A stretch of DNA of 64,000 nucleotides from Bog-159 sp035308525 (GCA_035308525.1 DATGGM010000039.1:1-64000), one strand, 5' to 3'. Shown: positions 9,027-17,230, counted from the first letter of the stretch. A program made the numbers and translations. Notes: generated by a model from the sequence alone, not told the origin.

Positions 9027-9179
9027 ATGATTCGAAAACTGAAAACCGGCGAGTACCGGCTGTATTCCAGGAAAGCGGATGCCAAGACCGGCAAGCGCAA
9101 GAACCTCGGCACGTTCAGCACGCGCGCAGCGGCCGAGAAACACGAGCGCGCTGTACAGTATTTCAAGCATGCGGGCTGA
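9027..9179 (+). CDS. Small basic conserved protein of unknown function
   Basis: The 50-residue product begins MIRKLKTGEYRLYSRK and ends ERAVQYFKHAG. I recognise it as a short conserved hypothetical family (KTGKRKNLGTFSTRAAAEKHER is the core) often seen beside stress and DNA-repair genes; no function is known. The pattern of a short beta hairpin followed by a helix resembles the N-terminal arm of integrases, so nucleic-acid binding is possible but not shown. It is divergent from the DUF3309 gene with a 124-base shared upstream region. Confidence 0.7.
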   Translation: MIRKLKTGEYRLYSRKADAKTGKRKNLGTFSTRAAAEKHERAVQYFKHAG

Positions 9180-9197
9180 GGGGACGATCCGCCGGCG

Positions 9198-9644
9198 TCA
9201 GGCGCGGTTCCGCGCGCGTGTGCGAGCGGCTTTGGCAGCGGCTTTACGGCGGCCCACGGCGCCTTTGGTCCGCACGGCTTTTTGCGCGGCGTGCCGCAGA
9301 CTCGCGGCGCCGCGCCGGCGCGCGCTCCGATGCCCCTGGCGCGAGAGGGCCTGGCGGGACGCCGCGGCGGAACCCTCGCCTTCCAGCGCGCGATGAGCGG
9401 CGCGCGACCGTTTCGGATCCGGCTTGCGACGGCTGGCGGTGGGCTCCTTTACGCCGGGCCGGGGTTTGAGTTTCACCCCGGCCCTGCGGGCCTTCGACAG
9501 TCCGATCGCGATGGCCTGCTTCGCGGACCGCGCGCCATGTTTGCCCTGCCGAATATGTTCGATTTCTTCGCGTACATACTCGCCAGCCTTGGTGGAGGGC
9601 GATACCGCTCTTCGCGACCGCGACGAAGCGTCCTTCGAAGGCAT
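9198..9644 (-). CDS. Basic DUF6496-like protein
   Basis: Starting at MPSKDAS gives 148 residues. The conserved part is EYVREEIEHIRQGKHGARSA followed by KQAIAIGLSKARRAGVKL, which matches DUF6496-type proteins. The remainder is an Arg/Lys/Ala-rich, probably disordered tail of histone-H1-like composition. It follows the PRC-barrel gene by two bases, so the two are likely co-transcribed. Nucleic-acid binding is plausible from composition only. An upstream in-frame extension exists but overlaps the PRC-barrel gene and is not believed. Confidence 0.7.
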   Translation of the reverse strand: MPSKDASSRSRRAVSPSTKAGEYVREEIEHIRQGKHGARSAKQAIAIGLSKARRAGVKLKPRPGVKEPTASRRKPDPKRSRAAHRALEGEGSAAASRQALSRQGHRSARRRGAASLRHAAQKAVRTKGAVGRRKAAAKAARTRARNRA

Positions 9645-9646
9645 AG

Positions 9647-10069
9647 CTAGACTCCGCCACCTCCGCGAAAGGTTTTCTCTTCCTCCCAGTATGGGCTGGC
9701 ACCGTAGTAACTGTATATCTGGGATGCCCAGGTAGTGTCGGCCATGTCCGGCCAATTGTCCTTGTCGAAACCGGGGGCGGCCTCCAGTGTACGCTTGTCG
9801 ACATTCAGAACGAAGTTGTGTTCATCTTCGTCCACGCGCATCGCGCTCCACGGCACTGCGAACAGCTTGTTGCCCATGCCCAGGACGCCGCCGAAAGAGA
9901 GCACGGCATATGCGACCCGGCCCGAAGGAATGTCGATCATGATCTCATCGACCTTGCCCAGGCTTTCGCCCGCCGTGTTTCGTACTTTGTCTCCCTTCAG
10001 CGTGCTGGCGGATAATATCCGACGGTACTTCTTATTAGGATCGGTCTTCGTTATTTTGTTTTCTTGCAT
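9647..10069 (-). CDS. PRC-barrel domain protein
   Basis: The 140-residue protein carries one PRC-barrel at about residues 15-95 (RILSASTLKGDKVRNTAGES, then KVDEIMIDIPSGRVAYAVLS and LFAVPWSAM). The domain, named from photosynthetic reaction centres, is an all-beta adaptor in many soluble stress proteins. The tail is acidic and aromatic (WPDMADTTWASQIYSYYG). The start MQENK is chosen for the AAGGAG ribosome site; a longer frame upstream lacks one. Confidence 0.85.
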   Translation of the reverse strand: MQENKITKTDPNKKYRRILSASTLKGDKVRNTAGESLGKVDEIMIDIPSGRVAYAVLSFGGVLGMGNKLFAVPWSAMRVDEDEHNFVLNVDKRTLEAAPGFDKDNWPDMADTTWASQIYSYYGASPYWEEEKTFRGGGGV

Positions 10070-10143
10070 ACAAGCTCCTTCTGCCCCGCGAACAATGCAG
10101 TTTTGGGGCCGAACACTATTCGTCGTGCTCGTAATGACGTTTG

Positions 10144-11214
10144 TCACTGAGGGCCCTTGGCTGCTCCCGATCCGGTTCCCGCCTTATAAATCACGACCTG
10201 CACTTCGCCGCCGTCCGGTGCATCCGGAGACTTTCCTCCGGCGAACGTCTTGATTCGCTTATCATCCAGTTTGAAATGCTGCGCCAGGTAGTCACGTACA
10301 ACCGCCGAGCGAGCCAGGGTCAGTTCCGCCTGCTTTTCGGAATCACCTTTCTGGCCGGCGTAACAGGCCACCACGGCAAGGCCATAGGAGTTCTGCTCAA
10401 GATATCGGCCAGTCTCATCCAGGATCTTGGCGTTCTTGATCTTGGCGGTATCGGGCTTCTCGAACAGCTTGGCGCCAGGATAGGTCAGACGCTTTTCCGG
10501 CGCCGCCGCCGGCAACTCTGGAATGGCGTCCTTAGTCAGCCCGGTAATATCCTCATAGCCGCGTTTCTTGAAATATCCGCGCAATAGAAAGTTATGCTTG
10601 AGAGCCTCAGTATCCTCCTGAAGATTGGCGGTGGCCTGACGCACATGTTCGTAAACCGATCGATCGTTGACCAGCGCCCCCATGGTCCCCTTCCCGTTCT
10701 TGAGCTCGGAACTGACCGTTTCCAGATTGCCAGCCGTCTGGTCGATATTCCGCATAGCACCCTGCGCGGAGTCTAGAATGGCATCCGTCTTCTTGAGCAT
10801 GTCCGCTAACTGCAGCGGCGGCTCCGCGTTGATGGTGTCTCCGTTATTGACACGCGGCGCTTCCGGCGATCCGAAACCCACCTCGACGTACTGGTCTCCG
10901 ACCAGCCCCTCGGTCCGGATAACAGCCGTAGAGTCTTTTCTGATTACGTTGCGTGTGGCTTCTCGCAGGTCCATTTCGACACGGACCTTCTGGTCCGGTG
11001 TTTTCGGCAGCCAGATGCGGTGGACGGCGCCCTGGTGAATTCCTCCGACCCGCACCGCCGCGCCTTCTCCCAGCCCGGCTACATTTTTAAAATCCGCGTA
11101 AAGCCGATAAGTTGAGGTAAACCGGAAATCACGGCTCCCGATCCAAAAGATACCGGCGCCGAAAATAAACAGCGTTCCGACAATGAAAGCGCCTAACCGT
11201 AACTCCTTTGACAT
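10144..11214 (-). CDS. mlaD: MlaD-type MCE protein with a C-terminal OmpA-like region
   Basis: The 356-residue protein has an N-terminal membrane anchor (residues 7-25), an MCE domain (about 33-115, with VGGIHQGAVHRIWLP and VGDQYVEVGF), a helical stretch, and a C-terminal segment resembling OmpA-family peptidoglycan-binding domains (ELTLARSAVVRDYLAQHFKL, then DDKRIKTFAGGKSPDAPDGG). MCE hexamers carry phospholipid across the periplasm; the OmpA-like end could tether the ring to the cell wall. It is the last gene of mlaE-mlaF-mlaD. I chose the ATG 8 bases after GAGG; a GTG nine bases upstream is the alternative. Confidence 0.85.
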   Translation of the reverse strand: MSKELRLGAFIVGTLFIFGAGIFWIGSRDFRFTSTYRLYADFKNVAGLGEGAAVRVGGIHQGAVHRIWLPKTPDQKVRVEMDLREATRNVIRKDSTAVIRTEGLVGDQYVEVGFGSPEAPRVNNGDTINAEPPLQLADMLKKTDAILDSAQGAMRNIDQTAGNLETVSSELKNGKGTMGALVNDRSVYEHVRQATANLQEDTEALKHNFLLRGYFKKRGYEDITGLTKDAIPELPAAAPEKRLTYPGAKLFEKPDTAKIKNAKILDETGRYLEQNSYGLAVVACYAGQKGDSEKQAELTLARSAVVRDYLAQHFKLDDKRIKTFAGGKSPDAPDGGEVQVVIYKAGTGSGAAKGPQ

Positions 11215-11224
11215 AATCCGCACC

Positions 11225-11980
11225 TCAAGACCCCTCCCGGAGAAACTGGCTCACGAATTTGTCTTTACTTTTCCGTAGCTCCGCAAAGCTTCCTTCAGCG
11301 ACAATTTTGCCCAGGTTCAGCAGCACGATGCGATCCGCGAATGTACGCGCTCCGCGAATGTCGTGCGTGACGACGATGGCCGTCAGGCGGTGTTGCTTTT
11401 TCAGGCCCACGATGAGATCGGCAATCTCCGCGGCGGTGATCGGGTCGAGGCCGGCGGTCGGCTCGTCGAACAGCAGGATTTCGGGATCGAGCGCCAGGGC
11501 TCGCGCCAACCCTACCCGCTTCTGCATACCGCCGGAAATCTCCGACGGCAGCTTGTTGAGGTCCTGGCGCATACCGACGCTGGCCAGCAGTTGGCGGGCG
11601 CGGAGTCTCTGCTTTTCCACCGGCATGCTGCTGTGCCGGCCCATGGGGAAGACCACGTTTTCTTCGACGTTCAGCGAATCGTACAGGGCTGCCTGCTGAA
11701 ACAAGAACCCGATCTTCTTGCGGACTTCATTGAGCTCCTCGAGACTGCTTGCGGTGATATCGTGTCCTTCAATCGCAATAGTGCCCCGATCGGGAGCCTG
11801 GAGTCCGATCAGCAGTTTCAGCAGCACGCTCTTTCCGGTTCCGCTGCGCCCCAACACGGCGAGGGTTTCCCCTCTGCGGACCTCCAGGCCGATGCCGTCC
11901 AATACGGTTTGGGCGCCGAACGATTTGTGAAGGTCCCGCACTTCGATCGGAGGTTGTTGATCGCCAGTTTCCATACTCAT
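11225..11980 (-). CDS. mlaF: MlaF, ATPase of the MCE lipid transporter
   Basis: The 251-residue ABC ATPase shows Walker A GRSGTGKS, Q-loop FLFQQAALYDSLNVEENV, signature SGGMQKRVGLARAL, Walker B ILLFDEPTAGLDP and switch His in VVTHD. The YDSLNV and SGGMQKR wording is that of MlaF/Mkl. It powers lipid movement through MlaE with MlaD. The start MSMETG lies two bases past the mlaE stop, so coupling is likely. A longer frame upstream lies inside mlaE and is rejected. Confidence 0.93.
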   Translation of the reverse strand: MSMETGDQQPPIEVRDLHKSFGAQTVLDGIGLEVRRGETLAVLGRSGTGKSVLLKLLIGLQAPDRGTIAIEGHDITASSLEELNEVRKKIGFLFQQAALYDSLNVEENVVFPMGRHSSMPVEKQRLRARQLLASVGMRQDLNKLPSEISGGMQKRVGLARALALDPEILLFDEPTAGLDPITAAEIADLIVGLKKQHRLTAIVVTHDIRGARTFADRIVLLNLGKIVAEGSFAELRKSKDKFVSQFLREGS

Positions 11981-11982
11981 TA

Positions 11983-12750
11983 TCACGACAATGGCCAGAT
12001 AAACAGAATCAAGCGCACGAGCACCACATCCGCGAGAATCACAAACAGCGAAGCCAGTACCACGGAGCTGGTGGCGGTCCTCCCGACCCCTTCTGTCCCG
12101 CCCTTCGTGCGCATACCTTGAAAACATGCCACCACACCGATGATCAGCCCGAAGACCGCTGTCTTCAGGATGGGCGGGATATAGTCACTGAATGCGACCT
12201 CTTTAAAACCACTGTCCAGGAAGAGGCGCAATGAAATCGGATCCCACAGAGTGTTGGCGACCCAGCCCATGAAAATACCGCAGAAATTGGCTGCGACGGT
12301 GAGCAACGGAAGCATCAACGTGCATGCCAGCACTCGTGTAACGGCCAGGTATCGATAGGGATCCACGGCGGACGCTTCCATGGCATCAATCTGCTCCGTC
12401 ACCTTCATAGATCCCAGTTCCGCCCCGATGCCTGCGCCGGCGCGTCCGCTCACCACCAGGCCGGTGATCACCGGCCCGCTCTCTTTTATGATTGAGAACA
12501 CGATAATGGCCGGCAGAAGCGATTTGGCTCCAAAGCGGACCATGCCGTCACGCGTCTCCAACGAGAGCACCACGCCGGTGGCTGCGCCGGCCAAGGCTAC
12601 CAAGGGCAGCGACATCGCGCCAATCGCATCACATTGCCGAACAAACTCCCGCCACTCATATGGCGGAGTCACTGCGGCTTTGGCGAGACGCGCACAGAAC
12701 AAGCCGAGTTCCCCAAACCATTCGAAACCGGATCGTAATAACCCGCCCAC
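11983..12750 (-). CDS. mlaE: MlaE, permease of the MCE lipid transporter
   Basis: The 255-residue membrane protein has five to six hydrophobic helices and MlaE signatures: PPYEWREFVRQCDAIGAMSL, VVSGRAGAGIGAELGSMKVT, EQIDAMEASAVDPYRYLAVT. It is the first gene of the three-gene set and starts at a GTG. No mlaA, mlaB or mlaC is adjacent. That, plus the MlaD anchor, fits the simpler MlaEFD systems of non-proteobacterial diderms. Confidence 0.92.
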   Translation of the reverse strand: MGGLLRSGFEWFGELGLFCARLAKAAVTPPYEWREFVRQCDAIGAMSLPLVALAGAATGVVLSLETRDGMVRFGAKSLLPAIIVFSIIKESGPVITGLVVSGRAGAGIGAELGSMKVTEQIDAMEASAVDPYRYLAVTRVLACTLMLPLLTVAANFCGIFMGWVANTLWDPISLRLFLDSGFKEVAFSDYIPPILKTAVFGLIIGVVACFQGMRTKGGTEGVGRTATSSVVLASLFVILADVVLVRLILFIWPLS

Positions 12751-12966
12751 ACCTGGAACGTTGCCTGTCGAGGGCCAAACCCGTAGGAACCATCCGGCCG
12801 GAAGAATTTTCGGTAGCCTCGTGCACAGAATTCATGTACGTTGGCATACGCCTGATTCAAAGGTTCGCGGAGCGCCTCTCCTGCCCGGTACGACCGCGCA
12901 CTTTGGAGGCCCATCCGGGGCAATCATGGATTTGACGCGAAATTCGCACGGGAGCACACTGTTTGC

Positions 12967-13092
12967 GTGCGCCGGATTTTCCGGATCCTGCGGTTGATTC
13001 CGTTCACACCGTGGTGGCTGCTCGCCAGCCGAAAGCAAAGCCGGCGTGAAATGGCCGAGCACCTGCGGCACTATTACGCGAACGGGCAGTAG
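12967..13092 (+). CDS. Possible small basic protein
   Basis: A 41-codon frame from GTG encodes a basic peptide with a hydrophobic middle (LRLIPFTPWWLLASRKQ) and ends HYYANGQ. GGGAG lies about 12 bases before the start, which is far. The amino-acid pattern is protein-like rather than a shadow, but I do not recognise a family. It ends one base before the end of the convergent metallothionein gene. The DNA between mlaE and this frame (12751-12966) shows nothing I can name. Confidence 0.3.
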   Translation: MRRIFRILRLIPFTPWWLLASRKQSRREMAEHLRHYYANGQ

Positions 13093-13093
13093 G

Positions 13094-13261
13094 CTACGCA
13101 GCCGGCTGGCTCTCCGCCAGTTCACAGCCATCATGCCCGCAGTTGCAGGAAATTTCCGTCGTGTCGCCGGCATCCTCGCAGTATTGACTGCAATATTTGC
13201 TGTCTGCTCCGGCGGAACAATTGCAAGCCGGGTGGGCACATTTTTTCATCTCTTGCGACAT
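13094..13261 (-). CDS. Bacterial metallothionein-like Cys-rich protein
   Basis: The 55-residue product has eight cysteines (8, 13, 15, 24, 28, 39, 41, 46) and two histidines among them: KKCAHPACNC, KYCSQYCEDAG, ISCNCGHDGC. This matches small bacterial metallothionein/BmtA-like proteins that bind Zn, Cd or Cu through thiolates. GGAGG lies 8 bases before the ATG. An in-frame upstream extension lacks a ribosome site. Confidence 0.82.
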   Translation of the reverse strand: MSQEMKKCAHPACNCSAGADSKYCSQYCEDAGDTTEISCNCGHDGCELAESQPAA

Positions 13262-13378
13262 GGGTGAACCTCCTGCGTGTACTGGAGCAAGATGAGCGCC
13301 ACAAATCCGGCTCTTCGGGCGAGGGCGCACCCTCTATAGCGCCGCCAGCTCCCACAATTTGTCGTCACATTCGAGGAT

Positions 13379-13395
13379 TGGTTTGTGCCAAACCA
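13379..13395. promoter_or_regulatory. Perfect 7-bp inverted repeat, candidate operator
   Basis: TGGTTTG-TGC-CAAACCA is a perfect palindrome with a three-base centre. Its size and symmetry suit a dimeric repressor or activator. It lies 117 bases upstream of the metallothionein start codon and 369 bases upstream of the first gene of the respiratory cluster, so the target is uncertain. Confidence 0.4.
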
Positions 13396-13498
13396 GATGT
13401 AGCGTCTCAATTCGTACCGTTTCGAGGATATTGAAGGCAGAGGTTGTTTCCGCGAAGTTTCGCAAGCGCCGGGAACGGCGCGTTTCTTTGTGGGATAA

Positions 13499-13521
13499 AG
13501 GGCGCCTAAATGTGGCGCCCT
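13499..13521. other. Strong hairpin
   Basis: AGGGCGCC and GGCGCCCT pair perfectly around a seven-base loop, TAAATGT. On the minus strand it is followed by TTAT, a poor terminator tail; on the plus strand by no T-run. It could be a weak minus-strand terminator or a leader structure. Confidence 0.4.
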
Positions 13522-13763
13522 CGACAAGTGCGGACGGAATCGGCCGTAGGTCGAGAATCCTCGGATCGGGTCAAATTCAAGCGTGCCGTCCAAGACAGGC
13601 GCACGGTGGAAGCTGCGCTGCGCGGACTACCAGCCTGTCGGATATCAAGACCTTCGAGTCTGAAAATCCGGCACGCTACATCTACTGCGCTACCCGCGCT
13701 CCCGTGTTTTCATCGGCATACACCCAGGCCCCCCACGTGCACTTCTCTTCGCGGAGGTAAATC

Positions 13764-14021
13764 GTGTCCCTTATGAATTGGAGCGATCCGGACAGTAGCT
13801 GGCTCAACATCACCAATATCGTCCTCGGTGTGGTGGTGGCGCTCTGTGTGGTCCTAATGCTGGCCGGCATTGCGCACGAGTTCCTATCGCGCGTGCGGAG
13901 ACGCCGCGCGATCGACGCGGAGCTCGACCGCGACATGCGCCTGCTCAACGACGATCACGCGTTCGATTCCACGAACCTGGGCATCACCATGGCGGATGGC
14001 GGCGAGAAACGCAAACCATGA
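13764..14021 (+). CDS. Small single-span membrane protein of the respiratory cluster
   Basis: The 85-residue protein has one membrane helix (about residues 16-38, ITNIVLGVVVALCVVLMLAG) followed by a basic, cytoplasmic RVRRRRAID and a polar tail. The GTG start is supported by GGAGG six bases upstream. It overlaps the next gene by ATGA, so it belongs to the Qrc-like operon. I recognise no family. It may be an accessory or assembly subunit of the complex. Confidence 0.75.
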   Translation: MSLMNWSDPDSSWLNITNIVLGVVVALCVVLMLAGIAHEFLSRVRRRRAIDAELDRDMRLLNDDHAFDSTNLGITMADGGEKRKP

Positions 14022-14905
14022 ATTGCCCTTTTTTCCAGGAAACGCGCGTCAAGTACTGCGAGAAATCCGCGGTCCGGAGAATGATTCCTATGGCCGGGAA
14101 TGTCGCGCAGGAAACCTGCTCTTCGCCGCGCTATGGGGAGTGCGCCATATACCAGCGCGATGCTGAAGATTCCCAGAAACGGCAATGTCCGTACCTGCAC
14201 GAATCGCTGGCGCAGTCCTGCCGCGCATCGGCCGTCTCGCGACTGATTCCGTACCACGAGCCGCTGTTGAGCCGGTGCGGCACCGACTCTTACCGCTACT
14301 GCGACGTCTACCTGGGTGCAGCCAATCCGCCCGCAGAGCCGGCCACCGGTTTGGTGGGCGGCATCCGGGTTCCCCTGTGGTTGCAGTATTCCGCCAACCA
14401 CATGTGGCTGGATGCCGCCAAGGGTGGTTCCTATCACCTGGGCCTGGACGCCTTTCTGGCCCGCGTCTTTGGCGCCGTGGAGAGCATCACTTTCCTGGCA
14501 CAGACCAGTGTCCACCGGCCTAGTGCGGTGCTCACGGTGCGTGGAGTGGATCTGGAACTTGTGTTTCCCAACCCGATCCTGCTTACGGCATCCAATCTTT
14601 ATCTGCGCGCGAAACCGGCCAAGCTCACGGCGGACCCTTACGGCATGGGCTGGCTTTTCCAAGGCGCGCAATTGCCAGGTCAGCCGTCCGTAACCGCCGG
14701 CCTGGTTTGCGGCGACGCCATTCTGCCGTGGATGGAGCGGGAAATCGACCGCATGTCGGCTTTTCTGGCTGACTGCCGGTTTTCCCGTCATGCCGCAAGG
14801 GCGATGAATGATGGCGGGGTATTCAGCCCGGACCTGCTCCAGCAACTCACCCGCGAAGAAACGCTGCGCCTGTTCCACGAATTCTTTTGGGGCTTAACGG
14901 GGTGA
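14018..14905 (+). CDS. Cys-rich protein with GcvH-like domain
   Basis: The 295-residue protein opens with two copies of a four-cysteine module: Cys 3/14/34/42 and Cys 57/68/87/95. Each has CP-x9-C-x3-AV-x-R-x-IP before the second Cys pair. From about residue 115 there is a domain resembling glycine cleavage H protein (YSANHMWLDAAKGGSYHLGL), but the position of the lipoyl lysine seems to hold Arg. There is no signal peptide or membrane helix, so it is probably cytoplasmic. GcvH-like proteins without lipoate recur beside NrfD-type complexes of anaerobes; their role is unknown. The duplicated Cys module might bind a metal or iron-sulfur cluster. Confidence 0.75.
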   Translation: MNCPFFQETRVKYCEKSAVRRMIPMAGNVAQETCSSPRYGECAIYQRDAEDSQKRQCPYLHESLAQSCRASAVSRLIPYHEPLLSRCGTDSYRYCDVYLGAANPPAEPATGLVGGIRVPLWLQYSANHMWLDAAKGGSYHLGLDAFLARVFGAVESITFLAQTSVHRPSAVLTVRGVDLELVFPNPILLTASNLYLRAKPAKLTADPYGMGWLFQGAQLPGQPSVTAGLVCGDAILPWMEREIDRMSAFLADCRFSRHAARAMNDGGVFSPDLLQQLTREETLRLFHEFFWGLTG

Positions 14906-14907
14906 CT

Positions 14908-15459
14908 ATGTTTCAAGAACATCGCGGACAAATTCTGTTTCTGGGGGGAGCGCTGGCAGCCCTGGTAGCCGGCTGGGGCGGATTTCCGGCAGTGCTGTTT
15001 CAGCGCGAGCCGCAGCCGGTGGCCTTCAGCCACAAGATCCATGCCGAAAAAGCCGGCGCCAAATGCGATGATTGCCACTTCCTGCGCGCGGACGGCACCT
15101 TTACGGGTATCCCGACATTGGACAAATGTTCCGGCTGCCACGCACAGCCTATGGGCACAACCGCGGAAGAGAAGCGCTTCATGGACCGCTATGTGACGCG
15201 CAACCGCGAGATCCCCTGGCAGGTTTATACGCGACAGCCCGAGAACGTGTATTTTTCGCACGTCTTCCACATCAAGCTGGCACACCTGGATTGCCGTCAA
15301 TGCCATGGCAGGCAGGGCCAGAGCGATGCACTTGGGCCGGCCCGCGTCAATCGCATCAGCGCGTACAGTGGTTCGCCCCAGTTTCAGAATATGGATGCCT
15401 GCGAGAACTGTCACCGCCAACGCGGCGCGGCAAACAGCTGCCTGGCTTGCCACAAGTGA
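14908..15459 (+). CDS. Pentaheme c-type cytochrome (QrcA-like)
   Basis: The 183-residue protein has an N-terminal membrane or signal segment (residues 9-25) and five CxxCH heme sites at 53-57, 74-78, 129-133, 165-169 and 178-182. FSHKIHAEKAGAKCDDCH and YFSHVFHIKLAHLDCRQCH show the extra histidines expected for bis-His heme ligation as in class III and c7-like cytochromes. The Qrc complex has a six-heme homologue and Alternative Complex III a five-heme one. It would exchange electrons on the periplasmic side. The start MFQEHRG follows the previous stop by two bases. Confidence 0.92.
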   Translation: MFQEHRGQILFLGGALAALVAGWGGFPAVLFQREPQPVAFSHKIHAEKAGAKCDDCHFLRADGTFTGIPTLDKCSGCHAQPMGTTAEEKRFMDRYVTRNREIPWQVYTRQPENVYFSHVFHIKLAHLDCRQCHGRQGQSDALGPARVNRISAYSGSPQFQNMDACENCHRQRGAANSCLACHK

Positions 15460-15466
15460 GGAATTT

Positions 15467-17230
15467 ATGGGATTCACGCGACGCGATCTTTTAAGATTCT
15501 CGGGCGGGTCGGCTGCCGGGCTGCTCTTGACGCCGGTGCCCTGGACCCTGCTGCACGATACCGCCGTCCTAACGGAAAACTGGCCGGGAGTTCCCCGGCC
15601 GCGGCACGGCGAAATCGCCACTCGCTACACCACCTGCACGCTCTGCGCGGCGGGATGCGGCGTGCGGGCCAGGTGCGTCGAAGGTCAACCGGTGAGTCTC
15701 GCGGGCGTGGCGGGACATCCAGGCAGCCGCGGCGCGTTATGCCCGGCCGGATTGGCGGGACATCATCTGACATTCTGCCGCGGCCGGGCAACCGAGCCGC
15801 TGGCGAAGGGCAAACCTGTCGGGATCGACCATGCACTGGCGTCCGTCTCCGCGGCCATCGCCGAATGCGGGTCAGGCGAATCCGTGGCTATTCTGGATGC
15901 CCGGCCCGGCCGGGCGGCCTCGCTGGTCTATCGCCGCTTTCTGGCCGGGCTGCCTAAAGCAGTTCACTGCGCGCCTCCGGACGCACAGCCTTACGGCGGC
16001 TTCGGCATCGATCTCGAGAATACGCGCGCCATCCTTAGCTTCGGCGCGCGCGTTTTGGATGGCTGGCTGAGCCCCGGCCGGGTGCTCGCGAATCGCAGCT
16101 GCTTCCAACTGATTCAGGCCGAGGCGGCTTACTCGCGCACGGCATCGCTCGCCGACGTATGGGTGCCGTTGCCGCCCGGTGGCGAAGAGACCTTCGCCGC
16201 TGCCGTGGCCCGCGCCCTGCAGGGCGATGATGCCGACGCCCAGGCCGCCCACGTGGCCCGCATATTGCTCCACAACCAGCCGGCCATCGCGATTGGAGGT
16301 GGTGCGGCGGCAGCCCGGATCAACCAGATCCTCGGCAGCGTCGGACGGCCTGGCGGCTTTCTTCCCCGCCGCGACTTCATGCCGGCTACCAATATCGCCG
16401 CGCTGCCGGATCATTCGATCCGCGTCCTGCTGATCGAAGAACCTGCGGCGAACGATAGTCTCCCTTGGGATGTCGTCGCCCGAAAGCTGGCGCAAAACCC
16501 CATGGTGGTGGCGCTCACGCCCTGGCTGGATGGTTGCGCGCAGCATGCCGACTACGTGATCCCGGCGCCCGTCTACCTGGAGTCGCTCGATGAGGCGCCC
16601 ACGCCCGAGGGCTGCACGGTGGCGGGCTTCAGCCTGTCACCCGCACTGCTCCCGACACCACCCAAGCTCATGGCTCCCGCCGAATTCATTCTTCGGCTGG
16701 CGCATGACCCGTCGGCATATTCCGAGATCCTGAAGCAGCGCGTGGCGGCCATCAAGAAAGAAGCTCGTGGAACCATCTTCACTTATGCCGACGCAAAATC
16801 GACGCGCGTTGCCGATTTCGCTTCCGCCGACGATCTCTGGAAAGCGATGCTGGGGGGCGCTGCCTGGTTCGATGATCCCATCAGGTCCAGCAGGACGGAG
16901 AGCCTGCCGCGGGCCGGTTGGTCCAACCCACCGGCGGTCCCTTCTCCCGAATATCCCTTGGTCCTCATCTCCGCCGATAGTCCACCGCCGCACGGTTCGC
17001 CGCTGATGAGCAAGCTCTACCGGGAATCCGGTTTGCGGCGCTCCGCGATCGCGGCCGCCGTGCATCCCGAGACCGGCCGCGCCCATGGCCTGGCGGACGG
17101 CGGCCGCGCCATCGTAAAGATCCCCGGCGATTCATTTACGGCGCAGGTGATTTTCGATGCGGCGGTGATGCCCGGCGTGATTCAGTCGGCAGGGCGCGCG
17201 AGTTCGCCCGCCAGCATCAGGAGGGCATGA
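15467..17230 (+). CDS. Tat-exported molybdopterin-oxidoreductase-like subunit (QrcB-like)
   Basis: The 587-residue protein begins MGFTRRDLLRFSGGSAAG, a Tat signal, so it is exported folded. A [4Fe-4S] motif follows: Cys57-x2-Cys60-x3-Cys64 and Cys92. The rest resembles the CISM molybdopterin domain but is short (true enzymes exceed 700 residues). QrcB of sulfate reducers and ActB are homologues that have lost the molybdenum cofactor, so this may be a structural and electron-wiring subunit rather than an enzyme. GAGG precedes the ATG by six bases. The next gene overlaps by ATGA. Confidence 0.85.
   Translation: MGFTRRDLLRFSGGSAAGLLLTPVPWTLLHDTAVLTENWPGVPRPRHGEIATRYTTCTLCAAGCGVRARCVEGQPVSLAGVAGHPGSRGALCPAGLAGHHLTFCRGRATEPLAKGKPVGIDHALASVSAAIAECGSGESVAILDARPGRAASLVYRRFLAGLPKAVHCAPPDAQPYGGFGIDLENTRAILSFGARVLDGWLSPGRVLANRSCFQLIQAEAAYSRTASLADVWVPLPPGGEETFAAAVARALQGDDADAQAAHVARILLHNQPAIAIGGGAAAARINQILGSVGRPGGFLPRRDFMPATNIAALPDHSIRVLLIEEPAANDSLPWDVVARKLAQNPMVVALTPWLDGCAQHADYVIPAPVYLESLDEAPTPEGCTVAGFSLSPALLPTPPKLMAPAEFILRLAHDPSAYSEILKQRVAAIKKEARGTIFTYADAKSTRVADFASADDLWKAMLGGAAWFDDPIRSSRTESLPRAGWSNPPAVPSPEYPLVLISADSPPPHGSPLMSKLYRESGLRRSAIAAAVHPETGRAHGLADGGRAIVKIPGDSFTAQVIFDAAVMPGVIQSAGRASSPASIRRA

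Larger units (their letters stand above)
13262..13763. other. Intergenic region upstream of the respiratory cluster
   Basis: About 500 bases without a convincing gene, though open frames exist on both strands. It holds a 17-base palindrome (13379-13395), an 8-bp hairpin (13499-13521) and a weak sigma-54-like site, TGG-N10-GC at 13607-13621. The last matches only the invariant GG and GC plus a few bases, but it fits the NtrC-type regulator encoded after the cluster. Confidence 0.45.

Noticed and set aside
12669..12923. 84-codon minus-strand frame upstream of mlaE
   Set aside because: It overlaps the mlaE start in another frame and resembles no family.
13359..13760. 133-codon plus-strand frame before the respiratory operon
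   Set aside because: No ribosome site, no family resemblance, and it runs through the palindrome and hairpin.
15305..15466. Upstream extension of the molybdopterin-like subunit
   Set aside because: It overlaps the cytochrome gene in another frame, and the Tat signal begins at 15467.
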